DNA of 64,000 nucleotides from CAVRAW01 sp963716135 (lineage in GTDB: Bacteria; Planctomycetota; Planctomycetia; Pirellulales; JADZDJ01), in contig OY970289.1 in NCBI GenBank assembly GCA_963716135.1, positions 2,604,001 through 2,668,000 on the forward strand, written 5' to 3'. Numbering within the stretch: the first letter of the stretch is position 1; every line of letters starts with the position of its first letter. Shown in pieces: positions 8,783 to 17,244 of the stretch. The translations under genes and the position numbers were made by a program. Under the pieces are notes generated by a model. The model made no database searches. It was not told the origin of the DNA and worked only from the letters and a program-made list of their open reading frames with translations.

Positions 8783-10078
8783 TTATTTTGGCAGTATGCG
8801 TTCAACGATAAGTTTGGGCACCGGCTGCTGCGAATCGGAAATCGTGATCGCTTCCAGCACCATCTTCTTGGCTTGTGGCGCTTTGTCGGGCGGGGCGAAC
8901 ATGCGCACAAGCGGCTGGCCGCGATCGACCTTGTCCCCCAGGCGCACCAGCATTTCCAAGCCCGTGGAATGATCGAGCTTGTCGCCGAGCTTCTTGCGGC
9001 CGCCGCCGAGCTCGATGATCGACATGCCCAACTGTTCGACGTTCATCGCGGTGACATAGCCGGCCTTTTCCGAGGCGACATCGGAGGCGGGGGCGACAGG
9101 GCGCTTGGCGTCGAGGTTGCCGCCTTGAGCCGCGACCATCTCGCGGAATTTTTCCAGACCCGCGCCGGATTTGATGTGGCCCTGCAGTCGCTGCTTAGCG
9201 GCATCGGTCGACTTATCCAGGCCGGCGGAAACCAACAGTTCGGCCCCCAGCGAGAGGACCAGCTCGACGACGTCGGGCGGGCCTTCGCCGCGCAAGGTGG
9301 CGACGGATTCATCCACTTCGACCGAGTTGCCCGCCATGCGGCCGTGCGGCTGATTCATGTCGGTCAAAAGGGCGGTCGTTTTGACGTTCATTCTTGCGCC
9401 GGTGTTCACCATCGCCTGGGCCAAAGCGCGGGCATCTTCCTGCTTCTTCATGAAGGCGCCGGAGCCCCATTTCACGTCGAGCACCAGGGCATGCAAATTC
9501 TCGGCGAGCTTCTTGCTCATGATGCTCGCGCAGATGAGCGGGATGCTGGGCACGGTGCCGCTGACGTCGCGCAGGGCGTAGAGCTTGCGATCGGCGGGGA
9601 CTAGATCGGCGGTGGCGCCGGTGATCACGCACCCGACTTTGGCCACAACCTTGTTGATTTCGTCCATCGACAGATTGGTGCGGAAGCCGGGAATGCCTTC
9701 GAGCTTATCCAGCGTGCCGCCGGTGGCGCCCAGGCCGCGGCCGGAGATCATGGGCACTTTCAAGCCGCAGCAGGCCAGAAGCGGGGCCAATGGCAGCGAG
9801 AGCTTGTCGCCGATGCCGCCGGTCGAATGCTTGTCGACCATCGTGCCGGAATCCTTGTTCCACTGCAGCGTCGCGCCGCTGCGAAGCATGACATCGACCA
9901 GTGCGGCCGTTTCGGTGGCATCCATGCTCTTGAAATAGATGGCCATGGCCAGCGCGGCCATTTGATACTCCGGCACGTCGCCGGCGACGAAGCCTTCCAT
10001 GAATTCCTTGATCTCTTCGGTGGAGAGCTTGCCACCCTCGCGTTTCTTGACGATGACGCCGACCGGGTTGATGTTCAT
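8783..10078 (-). CDS. deoA: Pyrimidine-nucleoside phosphorylase / thymidine phosphorylase
   Basis: 431 residues, uninterrupted. It phosphorolyses thymidine, deoxyuridine or uridine to base and (deoxy)ribose 1-phosphate. Motifs: phosphate- and metal-site VDKHSTGGIGDKLSLPLAPL near residue 82, SGRGLGATGGTLDKLE near 112, and base-side residues in LYALRDVSGTVPSIPLI. The C-terminal domain is normal. The neighbours cdd, pnp and deoC form a continuous pathway to deoxyribose 1-phosphate. Sequence alone does not separate the dual-specificity Pdp form from strict thymidine phosphorylase. Confidence 0.95.
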   Translation of the reverse strand: MNINPVGVIVKKREGGKLSTEEIKEFMEGFVAGDVPEYQMAALAMAIYFKSMDATETAALVDVMLRSGATLQWNKDSGTMVDKHSTGGIGDKLSLPLAPLLACCGLKVPMISGRGLGATGGTLDKLEGIPGFRTNLSMDEINKVVAKVGCVITGATADLVPADRKLYALRDVSGTVPSIPLICASIMSKKLAENLHALVLDVKWGSGAFMKKQEDARALAQAMVNTGARMNVKTTALLTDMNQPHGRMAGNSVEVDESVATLRGEGPPDVVELVLSLGAELLVSAGLDKSTDAAKQRLQGHIKSGAGLEKFREMVAAQGGNLDAKRPVAPASDVASEKAGYVTAMNVEQLGMSIIELGGGRKKLGDKLDHSTGLEMLVRLGDKVDRGQPLVRMFAPPDKAPQAKKMVLEAITISDSQQPVPKLIVERILPK

Positions 10079-10135
10079 TTGTGGATTTCCAAAAGGAGCG
10101 AGTCGGCCTGGGGGCCGACGCTAACAGGTTTTTGA

Positions 10136-10974
10136 TTACTTCTTCTTCGCTTCCTGCGCCAGAATTCCCATCACGATGGTGCGGACTTTATGTTCGGCTT
10201 TCGCGCCGGTCGCGACCACTTCTTCGCCGGTGGTGGGCTTGGGGTTGGGATCGTCGGGCCGGCATTCGTTGGTTACGGTCGACAGCGCCAAGCAGCGCAG
10301 TCCGGAGTGGCCCGCCACGAGGGCTTCCGGCACCGTCGACATGCCCACGACGTCGGCGCCGATTTGCGCAGGAAGCGCAACTCGGCGCGGGTTTCATAGT
10401 TCGGTCCGGCGACGGCGACGTACGTGCCGCAGTGGACGACGAAGTTTTCTTTGCGGCCGATTTCCAGGGCGCGGGCGATAAGTTCTCGGTTGTATGGCTG
10501 GCTCATGTCGGGGAACCGCGGGCCGAGCGAATCGTCGTTGATGCCGATCAGCGGGTTATTTCCCATCAGGTTGATGTGATCTTCCATCACCATCACGTCG
10601 CCGGCGCGATATTGCGGATTCATGCCGCCGCTGGCGTTGGAAACGATCAGCAGATCGATGCCCAGGGCCTTCATCACGCGCACGGGAAGCGTGATTTGCC
10701 ACATCGGATAGCCTTCGTAGTAGTGAAAGCGGCCCTGCATGCAGATCACCGGCAAGCCCGACAGGGTGCCGCACACAAAGCGGCCTTTGTGGCCGATCGC
10801 TGTGGAGCGAGGAAAATGCGGAACTTCCGGATAGGGAATGTAAGTCGGGTTCTCGACGGCGTCGGCCAGGTTGCCCAGGCCGGTGCCGAGGATCACTCCC
10901 GCCCGCGGCTTGGTGGGCCACTTGCTGCGGATATATTCGGCGGCCTCTTTGATTTTTGGAATTTGATGGAGCAT
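10136..10974 (-). CDS. punA: Purine-nucleoside phosphorylase, trimeric class (one frameshift)
   Basis: Cleaves (deoxy)guanosine and (deoxy)inosine to base and (deoxy)ribose 1-phosphate. Motifs of the low-molecular-weight trimeric class are present: ILGTGLGNLAD, the phosphate-binding HKGRFVCG, QGRFHYYEGYP, SNASGGMNP and AGPNYETRAELRFLR. The last segment is shifted: at about 10361-10365 the plus-strand GATTTGCGC needs one more T to continue as IGADVVGMSTVPEALVA, and the C-terminal part follows in that frame to 10136. The ATG at 10974 (MLHQIPKIKEAA) is the likely start, directly downstream of deoC with 10 bases between. Probably intact in the organism. Confidence 0.92.
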
Positions 10975-10984
10975 GGAGTAAGCC

Positions 10985-11701
10985 TCAATAACCTTCGTTG
11001 TTCTGTGTAGAAGTACCGATGATTGATTCGGCGGAACTGACGCCCAGGCGCGTGCAGCCGAGTTCAATCAGCTTCAAGGCGTCGGCTTGGGTGCGCACGC
11101 CGCCGGCCGCTTTGATTTGAACGTTCGGCGGCGAATGCTTGCGCATCAGCGCCACGTCGTGCTCCGTGGCGCCGTTGGAGCGGAAAGTGCCGTCGGGTTG
11201 CCGCACGTAGGCGTAGCCGCTGGACGTTTTCACGAAATCGACGCCCAGGCGGCCGCAGATTTCGCAAAGCTTGATTTTCATGTCGTCCGAAAGGTAATCG
11301 TTTTCGAAGATGACTTTGAGAATTGCCCCATTCTTGTGGGCGACATCAAGAACGGCTTTGATGTCGCGCTCGACGTAGTCCCAGTCGCCGCTGAGCGCTT
11401 TGCCGATGTTGATGACCATGTCGAGTTCGACGGCGCCGTCGTCGCATGCTTTTTGCGCTTCGGCGGCTTTAATTTCGGTGGCCGAAGTGCCGTGCGGGAA
11501 GCTGATCACCGTGCAGACGGCGACGTCGGATTCCTTGAGGATTTCAACCGCCAGCTTCACCGCATGCGGTTTAATGCACACGGTTGCGACACCGAGTTTC
11601 TTCGCTTTCTCGCACCCGGCGCGTAGTTCGGCGTCGGTGAGCGTGGGATGATGAAGGCCCAGATCGATCAGCTTGGCCAGTGAGGCCGATGCGGTCGCCA
11701 T
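10985..11701 (-). CDS. deoC: Deoxyribose-phosphate aldolase, stand-alone copy
   Basis: 238 residues. Class I aldolase that splits 2-deoxyribose 5-phosphate into acetaldehyde and glyceraldehyde 3-phosphate. The Schiff-base Lys lies in DFVKTSSGY and the second Lys in IKAAGGVR; ELDMVINIG and VCTVISFPHG are also typical. It differs clearly from the second DeoC encoded on the opposite strand at 12026-13478: it lacks the N-terminal extension and has YAYVRQPDG where the other has GPGGAT. It leads the minus-strand nucleoside group, so this may be the cytosolic copy. No shell-targeting helix is visible. Confidence 0.94.
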   Translation of the reverse strand: MATASASLAKLIDLGLHHPTLTDAELRAGCEKAKKLGVATVCIKPHAVKLAVEILKESDVAVCTVISFPHGTSATEIKAAEAQKACDDGAVELDMVINIGKALSGDWDYVERDIKAVLDVAHKNGAILKVIFENDYLSDDMKIKLCEICGRLGVDFVKTSSGYAYVRQPDGTFRSNGATEHDVALMRKHSPPNVQIKAAGGVRTQADALKLIELGCTRLGVSSAESIIGTSTQNNEGY

Positions 11702-11951
11702 GCTCGAGTTGCTTCGAAGAGAGGAGGCCTAAGATCTGGGGAAACCAGGAATTTACTCCGCCCGAAGGCCGCCGCCAAGCGTCCGGTGCCGGTTTTTCAC
11801 GCCTCAAACTGCATCCGCGAGCGAGACTTGATGAGGCGTTTATGGCACGAATCGGCGCCGCGAAATGGCCGCGCAGGTCCGTGAGGTATGGTTTTAACGC
11901 GCGGCGACCACAGATATCGCGTCGATTGGTCGATAGAAGGCATCGCCCTAA

Positions 11952-11980
11952 TTGACAGCCTATTTAGCCCCAATTACTAT
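11952..11980 (+). promoter_or_regulatory. Candidate sigma-70-type promoter for the microcompartment operon
   Basis: TTGACA at 11952 and TACTAT at 11975 are separated by 17 bases, giving a start point near 11987 and a leader of about 40 bases before the ATG at 12026. It lies in the 324-base divergent spacer (11702-12025) between deoC on the minus strand and rpiB-deoC on the plus strand, the only intergenic place from which both sets could be jointly controlled. No other firm signal was found in that spacer. Confidence 0.5.
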
Positions 11981-12025
11981 AAAAACTCGCGATTTCTCGG
12001 CTGGCGGTCTCGTCCCTGCGTCCTG

Positions 12026-13478
12026 ATGCAAACCGTAGCAATAGGTGCTGATCACGGCGGTTTTGAGCTCAAGCAACAGCTTGTTGAACACCTCCGTTCG
12101 CGTGGCTTTACCGTTGAGGACTGCGGTACCCACAGCACCGAAGCGGTTGACTATCCCAAGATAGCCGCGGAAGTGGCTCAACGGGTGGCCGATGGGCGTG
12201 CCCAGGTCGGTGTGATCGTGGACGGCGCGGGGATCGGCTCGTCGATGACGGCCAACAAGTTCCCCGGCGTTAGGGCCGCCTTATGCTACGATTTATCGAG
12301 CGCCCGCAATAGCCGCGAGCACAACAATGCCAATGTGCTTACGCTGGGGGCATCGCTGATCGGCGCCGGGTTGGCCAAGCAAATCGTAGACACGTTTTTG
12401 GATACCCAGTGCACGGCCGAACGGCACCTTCGCCGGGCGGCAATGATCGACGAGATCGGCAGTCAGTTCACCCACATTTCCAACCTCCCGAAAGCGTCCT
12501 CCTCCTTTTCTCCCTCCCCTGCCCCGGCGACGCCACAGCAAGAATCGCCTGCACCTAGATACGCCTCGACGACGGAGACACCCTTGACCGATTTGTCTGA
12601 AGCCGATTTGCGGCGGGTAGCCGACCGCATCTCTCAGTTGCTGGGCACCGGCGGCGGACACGCTTGCACGGAAGCTTGCGGCTTTTGCAAGAGCTGCAGC
12701 GAGATGAATCCGGATGCGGTGCGCGACATCATCAATGCCGGGGCCGATCGCATCACGCACCGGGGCGGCGGCGAGGCGGTTCCCAAAGACATCGCCAAAT
12801 ACATCGATCACACGCTCTTGAGGCCCGACGCGACGTTCGATCAGGTCACCAAGCTTTGCAACGAGGCGCGGGAATTCGGCTTTGCTTCGGTTTGCGTGAA
12901 TCCGTTTTACGTGCGGCATTGTGCGGGGCTATTGAGCGGCTCGCCAGTAAAGGTTTGCACCGTGATTGGCTTTCCGCTGGGCGCCAACGACATCGAAACG
13001 AAGGCGCTGGAAGCACGGCGGGCGATTCGCGAAGGGGCGACGGAAGTCGACATGGTGATCAACATCGGCGCGCTGAAAAGCGGCAAAGATGAGATGGTTT
13101 ACAAGCGACATTCGAGCAGTCGTCGAAGCCGCGCAGGATGGCGGAGCGATCTGCAAAGTCATTCTCGAAACGTCGCTCCTCAACGACGACGAAAAAGTTC
13201 GCGGCTGCCAGGCGGCGCGGCGGGCGCGGGCCGATTTTGTGAAAACCGCCACCGGCTTTGGTCCCGGCGGAGCGACTGCCGACGACGTGGCGCTGATGAG
13301 CCGTGCGGTATCAGGGACAAAGATGGGCGTGAAAGCATCGGGGGGCATTCGCAATCTGCAGGATGCACAGCAGATGATTCGCGCGGGCGCCACGCGCATC
13401 GGCGCCAGCGCAGGAGTGCGGATCGTAAAAGAATCGCAAGGCGTGTCAGTTTCCGAACCCGTGGCCGGCAAATACTAA
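12026..13478 (+). CDS. RpiB-type isomerase fused to deoxyribose-phosphate aldolase, microcompartment-associated (one frameshift)
   Basis: Residues 1-150 are an RpiB/LacAB sugar-phosphate isomerase (IGADHGGFELKQQL, GAGIGSSMTANKFPGVRAAL, REHNNANVLTLG). Position 66, the catalytic Cys in E. coli RpiB, is Asp. A Ser/Pro-rich linker (about 158-186) leads to an amphipathic helix (LSEADLRRVADRISQLL, about 191-207), a CX3CX2CX2C cluster (Cys214, 218, 221, 224), and then a DeoC domain with YIDHTLLRPDAT, VCTVIGFPLG, Schiff-base FVKTATGFG and KASGGIR. One extra A near 13103 shifts the DeoC frame; removing it gives VYSDIRAVV. RpiB and DeoC are in one frame with no stop between them, but a TTG at 12584 preceded by GGAG could also start DeoC separately. 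First gene of the BMC operon. Confidence 0.85.
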
Positions 13479-13497
13479 CCAACAGCGAGAATCAGCC

Positions 13498-14137
13498 GTG
13501 GCAGTCGAACTAAGAACTTACTGTTTTCTGGACACCATGCAGCCGCAGTTTGCGTCGTTCATTGCGACGATCGCACAAGGCTTCTTGCCGCGGCAGGGGA
13601 TGGCCGCACTGTATGTCGAGATCGCGCCGGGCATCGAAATCAATCGCATCACGGATATTGCACTGAAAAGCAACCATGTGTATCCGGGCATGCAGATCGT
13701 CGAACGGCAATTCGGCATGTTGGAGATTCACACCGAGTCGCAAGCGGAAATTCGCAACGCGGGCCGGGCGATTTTGGAGGCGCTGGAACTGCACGAGGAA
13801 GAGCGGACCAAGCCGATGATCGCCTCAAGCCAGGTGGTTCGGTGTCTCGACGATCATCAAACGCAGCTGATCAACCGCATGCGGCACGGCAACATGATTC
13901 TGGCCGGCCAGACGCTGTACATCATGGAAGTGGAGCCGGCCGGCTATGCGGCCTTGGCGGCCAATGAAGCCGAGAAGGCGGCGAATATCAACATCTTGGA
14001 AGTTCGCACGTTCGGGGCGAATGGCCGCATTGTATTTGGGCGGCGAAGAGCGCGACATCGACGTCGGTTATCGCGCGGCGATGGCGGCGATCGAAGGGAT
14101 CAAAGGCAAGGAAGCGCCGAAACGACACAAATCGTAA
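13498..14137 (+). CDS. BMC-T shell protein 1, tandem BMC domains (frameshift near the end)
   Basis: About 212 residues when the shift is repaired. Two BMC-fold repeats: the first around INRITDIALKSNHVYPGMQI and FGMLEIHTES, the second around YIMEVEPAGYAALAANEAEK and ILEVRTFGA with the tail GGEERDIDVGYRAAMAAIEG. Tandem BMC proteins form trimeric pseudohexamers in the shell facets, often with a gated pore. The start is GTG at 13498, 19 bases after the aldolase stop. One surplus base near 14020-14030 shifts the last 40 residues. It is a weaker family match than BMC-H, but the operon context is decisive. Confidence 0.8.
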
Positions 14138-14198
14138 ACAGTCACTACTCACCTAACTCACTTCACAGTTACTTAAGTTCAGCAGGAGTTTAAGCACC

Positions 14199-14498
14199 AT
14201 GTCTGAAGCGCTTGGAATGATTGAATGCCGCAGCTTTCCCACGATGGTGGAAGCGGCCGATGCGATGGTCAAGGCGGCCAAAGTCGAGCTCGTGTCGTAC
14301 GAGAAGACCGGCGGCGGTTACGTAACGGCCGTGATCCGTGGCGACGTGGCCGCGGTGAAAGCTGCTTGCGATGCCGGCCAGGCCGCTGCTTCGCGTATCG
14401 GCGAAGTGGTCGTCACCCACGTGATCGCTCGTCCGCACGCGAACGTGGACAACGTCATCCCGTTGGGTCGCGGCGAAGGTCACAAAAAGAAAGAATAG
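14199..14498 (+). CDS. BMC-H hexameric shell protein
   Basis: 99 residues, one canonical BMC domain starting LGMIECRSFPTMVEAADAMV, then KVELVSYEKTGGGYVTAVIR, GDVAAVKAACDAG and VVTHVIARPH. It is the main building block of the shell facets. The lysine-rich tail GHKKKE is typical. A good ribosome-binding site (GCAGGAG) lies before the ATG. This is the only single-domain BMC-H in the operon, and it is followed at once by two RNA hairpins that may set its expression level above that of the minor shell proteins. Confidence 0.97.
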   Translation: MSEALGMIECRSFPTMVEAADAMVKAAKVELVSYEKTGGGYVTAVIRGDVAAVKAACDAGQAAASRIGEVVVTHVIARPHANVDNVIPLGRGEGHKKKE

Positions 14499-14555
14499 TT
14501 GAATTCGCAAGAATTCAACTGGTTTGCTGGGCGGCGGAACTTTCGCGAGTTCCGC
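14497..14555 (+). promoter_or_regulatory. Two consecutive stem-loops between the BMC-H and BMC-P genes
   Basis: Hairpin 1: perfect 10-bp stem 14497-14506/14511-14520 closed by GCAA, a GNRA tetraloop, beginning inside the BMC-H stop codon. Hairpin 2: perfect 8-bp stem 14534-14541/14548-14555 with loop TTCGCG. Neither is followed by a T run, so they are not typical terminators. They more likely protect the upstream BMC-H message or set processing. Confidence 0.7.
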
Positions 14556-14589
14556 ACGATTCCACGCAAGTCCTAGGAGAACTTTCGCC

Positions 14590-14887
14590 ATGATGATTGC
14601 CCGCGTAATTGGCACGTTGGTTTCGACTCGCAAAGAGCCGACCATCGAGGGCTTGCGCTTTATGGTTTGCCAGCCGGTGAATGCCGATGGCGAAAAGGCG
14701 GGCGCGCCGGTGGTCGCGGCCGACGCGGTGGGGGCCGGCGTCGGGGAGATGGTGTCTGTACGCCAGCGGCAGCTCCGCGCGGCAAACAGTCGCCACGCAG
14801 AACCGGCCGGTCGATGCCGTGATCATGGCGATCGTCGATAATTGGGAAGTCGACGGCGAGTTCAAGTATCGCAAGAGTGAGGACTAA
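14590..14887 (+). CDS. BMC-P pentameric vertex protein 1 (EutN/CcmL family; one frameshift)
   Basis: About 98 residues after repair. EutN/CcmL fold: MIARVIGTLVSTRKEPTIEG at the start, LRFMVCQPVNADG, then VAADAVGAGVGEMV. At about 14754-14757 one surplus T breaks the frame; without it the sequence runs VLYASGSSARQT and VDAVIMAIVDNWEV to the stop at 14887. Pentamers cap the vertices of the icosahedral shell. TAGGAGA serves as ribosome-binding site. Confidence 0.9.
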
Positions 14888-14925
14888 GAGTTTGTTCCGT
14901 CTCGGTCAAGGAAAAAGGTGACATC

Positions 14926-16376
14926 GTGTCCCGTCTTTCTGATACACAAGTCGATGCGATCGCTCAGCAGGTTCTGCAGCGTTTGGCCGCCGGTGCGGGT
15001 GGTGCTTCCGCAGGCGGCCGCGGCGAGGCAGACAGTTCCGGGCAGCATCGCCTGGGCAGTTTCCGAGACATGGATGCCGCCGTGAGCGCGGCCCAAAAGG
15101 CGTTCCAAGCGCTCGACAAGATGGAGCTGGAGAAGCGCGAAGAGATTATCGCCAACATTCGCAAAGCGGCGCTGCGCGAAAGCGAATCGCTGGCGTTTGC
15201 GGCCCATCGGGAAACGGGTTTCGGCCGTTACGAAGACAAGATCATCAAGAACCGGCTGGTGGCCACCAAGACGCCCGGGCCGGAGATTCTGGTCGCTTCG
15301 AAGCCAAGACGGGCGATCGCGGGATGTCGCTGTTCGAGTATGCCCCGTTCGGCGTGATTGGTTCGATTACGCCTTCGACGAATCCGACGGCGACGATCAT
15401 CAATAACACGATTTCGATGGTTGCGGCGGGCAATGCCGTGGTGTTCAACGTGCATCCGTCGGCCAAAGAATGCTCGATCCGCTGCGTCGATGTGATCAAT
15501 CGGGCAATCCTCGAAGTCGGCGGGCCCGAGAATCTGGTCGTCACGATGGCCGAGCCGACACAGGAATCGGCCCAGGCGCTGATGGTGCACAAAGGCATAC
15601 GGCTGGTGGTCGTGACCGGCGGCGCGGGCGTCGTCGAAGCGGCGATGAACAGCGGCAAGCGGGCGATTTGCGCCGGGCCGGGCAATCCGCCGATCGTCGT
15701 CGATGAAACGGCCGACCTGGAACAGGCCGGCCGCGACGTCGTGCTGGGCGCATCGTTCGACAACAACGTGATCTGCACCGATGAAAAGGAAACATTTGTC
15801 GTCGCCAGCGTCGCCGACAAACTGCTCAACGTGATGAAGGCCAACGGCGCAGTGGTGCTCACTTCCTCGCAAACCAAACAACTGGAAAATCTGATCTTCA
15901 CCGAAATCCACGGGCCGCGGCAGTCGGGCAAGATCAACCGCGACTGCATCGGCAAGAACGCCGGCGTGATATTGCAGAAGATCGGCATGAACGTGCCGGA
16001 AGATCTGCGATTGGGCGTGATCGACGTCCCGGTGGACCATCCCCTATTGTGGACCGAGCAGATGATGCCCATCATGCCGGTGGTGCGCGTGAAGACTGCC
16101 GACGAGGCGATCGATCTGGCCGTGGCATGCGAAGGGGGCCGCAGGCACACTGCCGTCATGCATTCGATGAACATCCGCAACCTGTCGCGGATGGCCCGGC
16201 TGATCAACTGCAGCATTTTCGTGAAAAACGGCCCGTGCTTCTCCGGTTTGGGAGAAGGGGGCGAAGGTCACACCTCGTTCACGATTGCCTCGCCCACCGG
16301 TGAAGGCATGACCGATGCTCGCACGTTCTCGCGGCTCCGGCGTTGCGCCTTGATCGATTACTTCCGCATCGTATGA
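14926..16376 (+). CDS. CoA-acylating aldehyde dehydrogenase, microcompartment type (PduP/EutE-like; one frameshift)
   Basis: Oxidises the aldehyde (here most likely acetaldehyde from the aldolase) to acyl-CoA with NAD+. The GTG start at 14926 gives an amphipathic N-terminal helix, SDTQVDAIAQQVLQRLAA, then a Gly/Ala-rich linker: the classic encapsulation-peptide layout. The catalytic domain shows YAPFGVIGSITPSTNP, CAGPGNPPIVVDETAD and the catalytic Cys in DNNVICTDEKE. A missing base near 15300 shifts the frame; one more G in TTCGAAG gives SEAKTGDRGMSLFEYAP. The end overlaps the next shell gene by ATGA. Confidence 0.94.
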
Positions 16377-16948
16377 CGTTCCCGGCTATCGCACTTATTG
16401 AGCTCTCCAGCATCGCCGCCGGCACGTACGCGGCGGATCGAATGGTGAAGCGCTCGCCGGTGGAACTGCTGCACGCCGGCACCGTGCACCCGGGCAAATT
16501 TCTGATCCTAATCGGCGGTGGCACGGCCGAAGTGGATGAAAGCTACCGCGAGGGAATGCAGGCCGCCCCGGCCGAAATCCTCGATGAAGTTTTCCTGCCG
16601 CAGGTCCATCCACGCGTGGTCGAAGCGCTGGAAGGCGATCGCGCCATGAAGGGATTTGAGGCGATGGTGACGTTGGAAACGTCGACCGTCGCCGCGATTG
16701 TGCGAGCCACGGACGCCGCGGTGAAGGGCGCGCTCGTGGAAGTCGGCGAAATGCGATTGGGCAACGGTTTGGGCGGGCGGGGGCTATCGATCCTGACCGG
16801 CAATCGCACCGACGTCGAAGCCGCCGCCGCGATGGCGATCCAAAGCCTTGCGGGCCGCAATGGCACGCTCTGCCACTCGATCATTTCGAACGTGCACGAA
16901 CAATTTGCCGAGCGGATGCGGGAATCGAGCCGGTTCTTCCGCAAATAG
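16373..16948 (+). CDS. BMC-T shell protein 2, tandem BMC domains
   Basis: 191 residues, intact. Domain 1: IALIELSSIAAGTYAADRMV, VELLHAGTVHPGKFLILIGG, TAEVDESYREGM. Domain 2: MKGFEAMVTLETSTVAAIVR, VKGALVEVGEMRLGNGLGGR, GLSILTGNRTDVEAAAAMA. The ATG at 16373 overlaps the dehydrogenase stop by four bases, so translation is probably coupled. The domain spacing and IE/ETS motifs match trimeric BMC-T proteins of the PduT/single-layer kind rather than BMC-T1 at 13498, giving two dissimilar pseudohexamers in one shell. Confidence 0.9.
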   Translation: MTFPAIALIELSSIAAGTYAADRMVKRSPVELLHAGTVHPGKFLILIGGGTAEVDESYREGMQAAPAEILDEVFLPQVHPRVVEALEGDRAMKGFEAMVTLETSTVAAIVRATDAAVKGALVEVGEMRLGNGLGGRGLSILTGNRTDVEAAAAMAIQSLAGRNGTLCHSIISNVHEQFAERMRESSRFFRK

Positions 16949-16959
16949 GAACAGCTTTC

Positions 16960-17241
16960 ATGTTATTGGGACGAGTTGTCGGAACACTGGTCGCCAGCGT
17001 GGTCTACGAAGGCCTTGAAGGGGTGCCGATGCTCGTCGTGCAACCGCTCACCAAGGAGTGCAAGCCGAAAGGGGATTGCATCATCTGCGCCGACTCGACC
17101 GGGATGGCTGGGCCGGATGAATTGGTGTATTACGAAGGCGGGCGTGAAGCGGCATTGGCCCTGCGCACTTGGTTTGTGCCGGTCGATCATACGATTGTGG
17201 GAATAGTGGATGGCGTAAATCTCATGCGCCACGAGGAGTGA
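16960..17241 (+). CDS. BMC-P pentameric vertex protein 2
   Basis: 93 residues of the EutN/CcmL family: MLLGRVVGTLVASVVYEGLE, MLVVQPLTKECKPKGDCIIC, then VPVDHTIVGIVDGVNLM. Shell vertex protein. It follows BMC-T2 by 11 bases and precedes BMC-P3 by 3, so all three are co-transcribed. The sequence diverges well from the other two BMC-P copies, as expected for retained, non-redundant pentamers. Confidence 0.93.
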   Translation: MLLGRVVGTLVASVVYEGLEGVPMLVVQPLTKECKPKGDCIICADSTGMAGPDELVYYEGGREAALALRTWFVPVDHTIVGIVDGVNLMRHEE

Positions 17242-17244
17242 ACC

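Noticed and set aside
10985..13478. Recent tandem duplication of deoC
   Set aside because: The two aldolases differ throughout, including around the active site and N-terminus, so they are old paralogs or of separate origin.
13100..15302. Programmed frameshifting in the microcompartment genes
   Set aside because: The shift points share no slippery heptamer or downstream pseudoknot, they are a mix of surplus and missing bases, and the same kind of break occurs in unrelated housekeeping genes.
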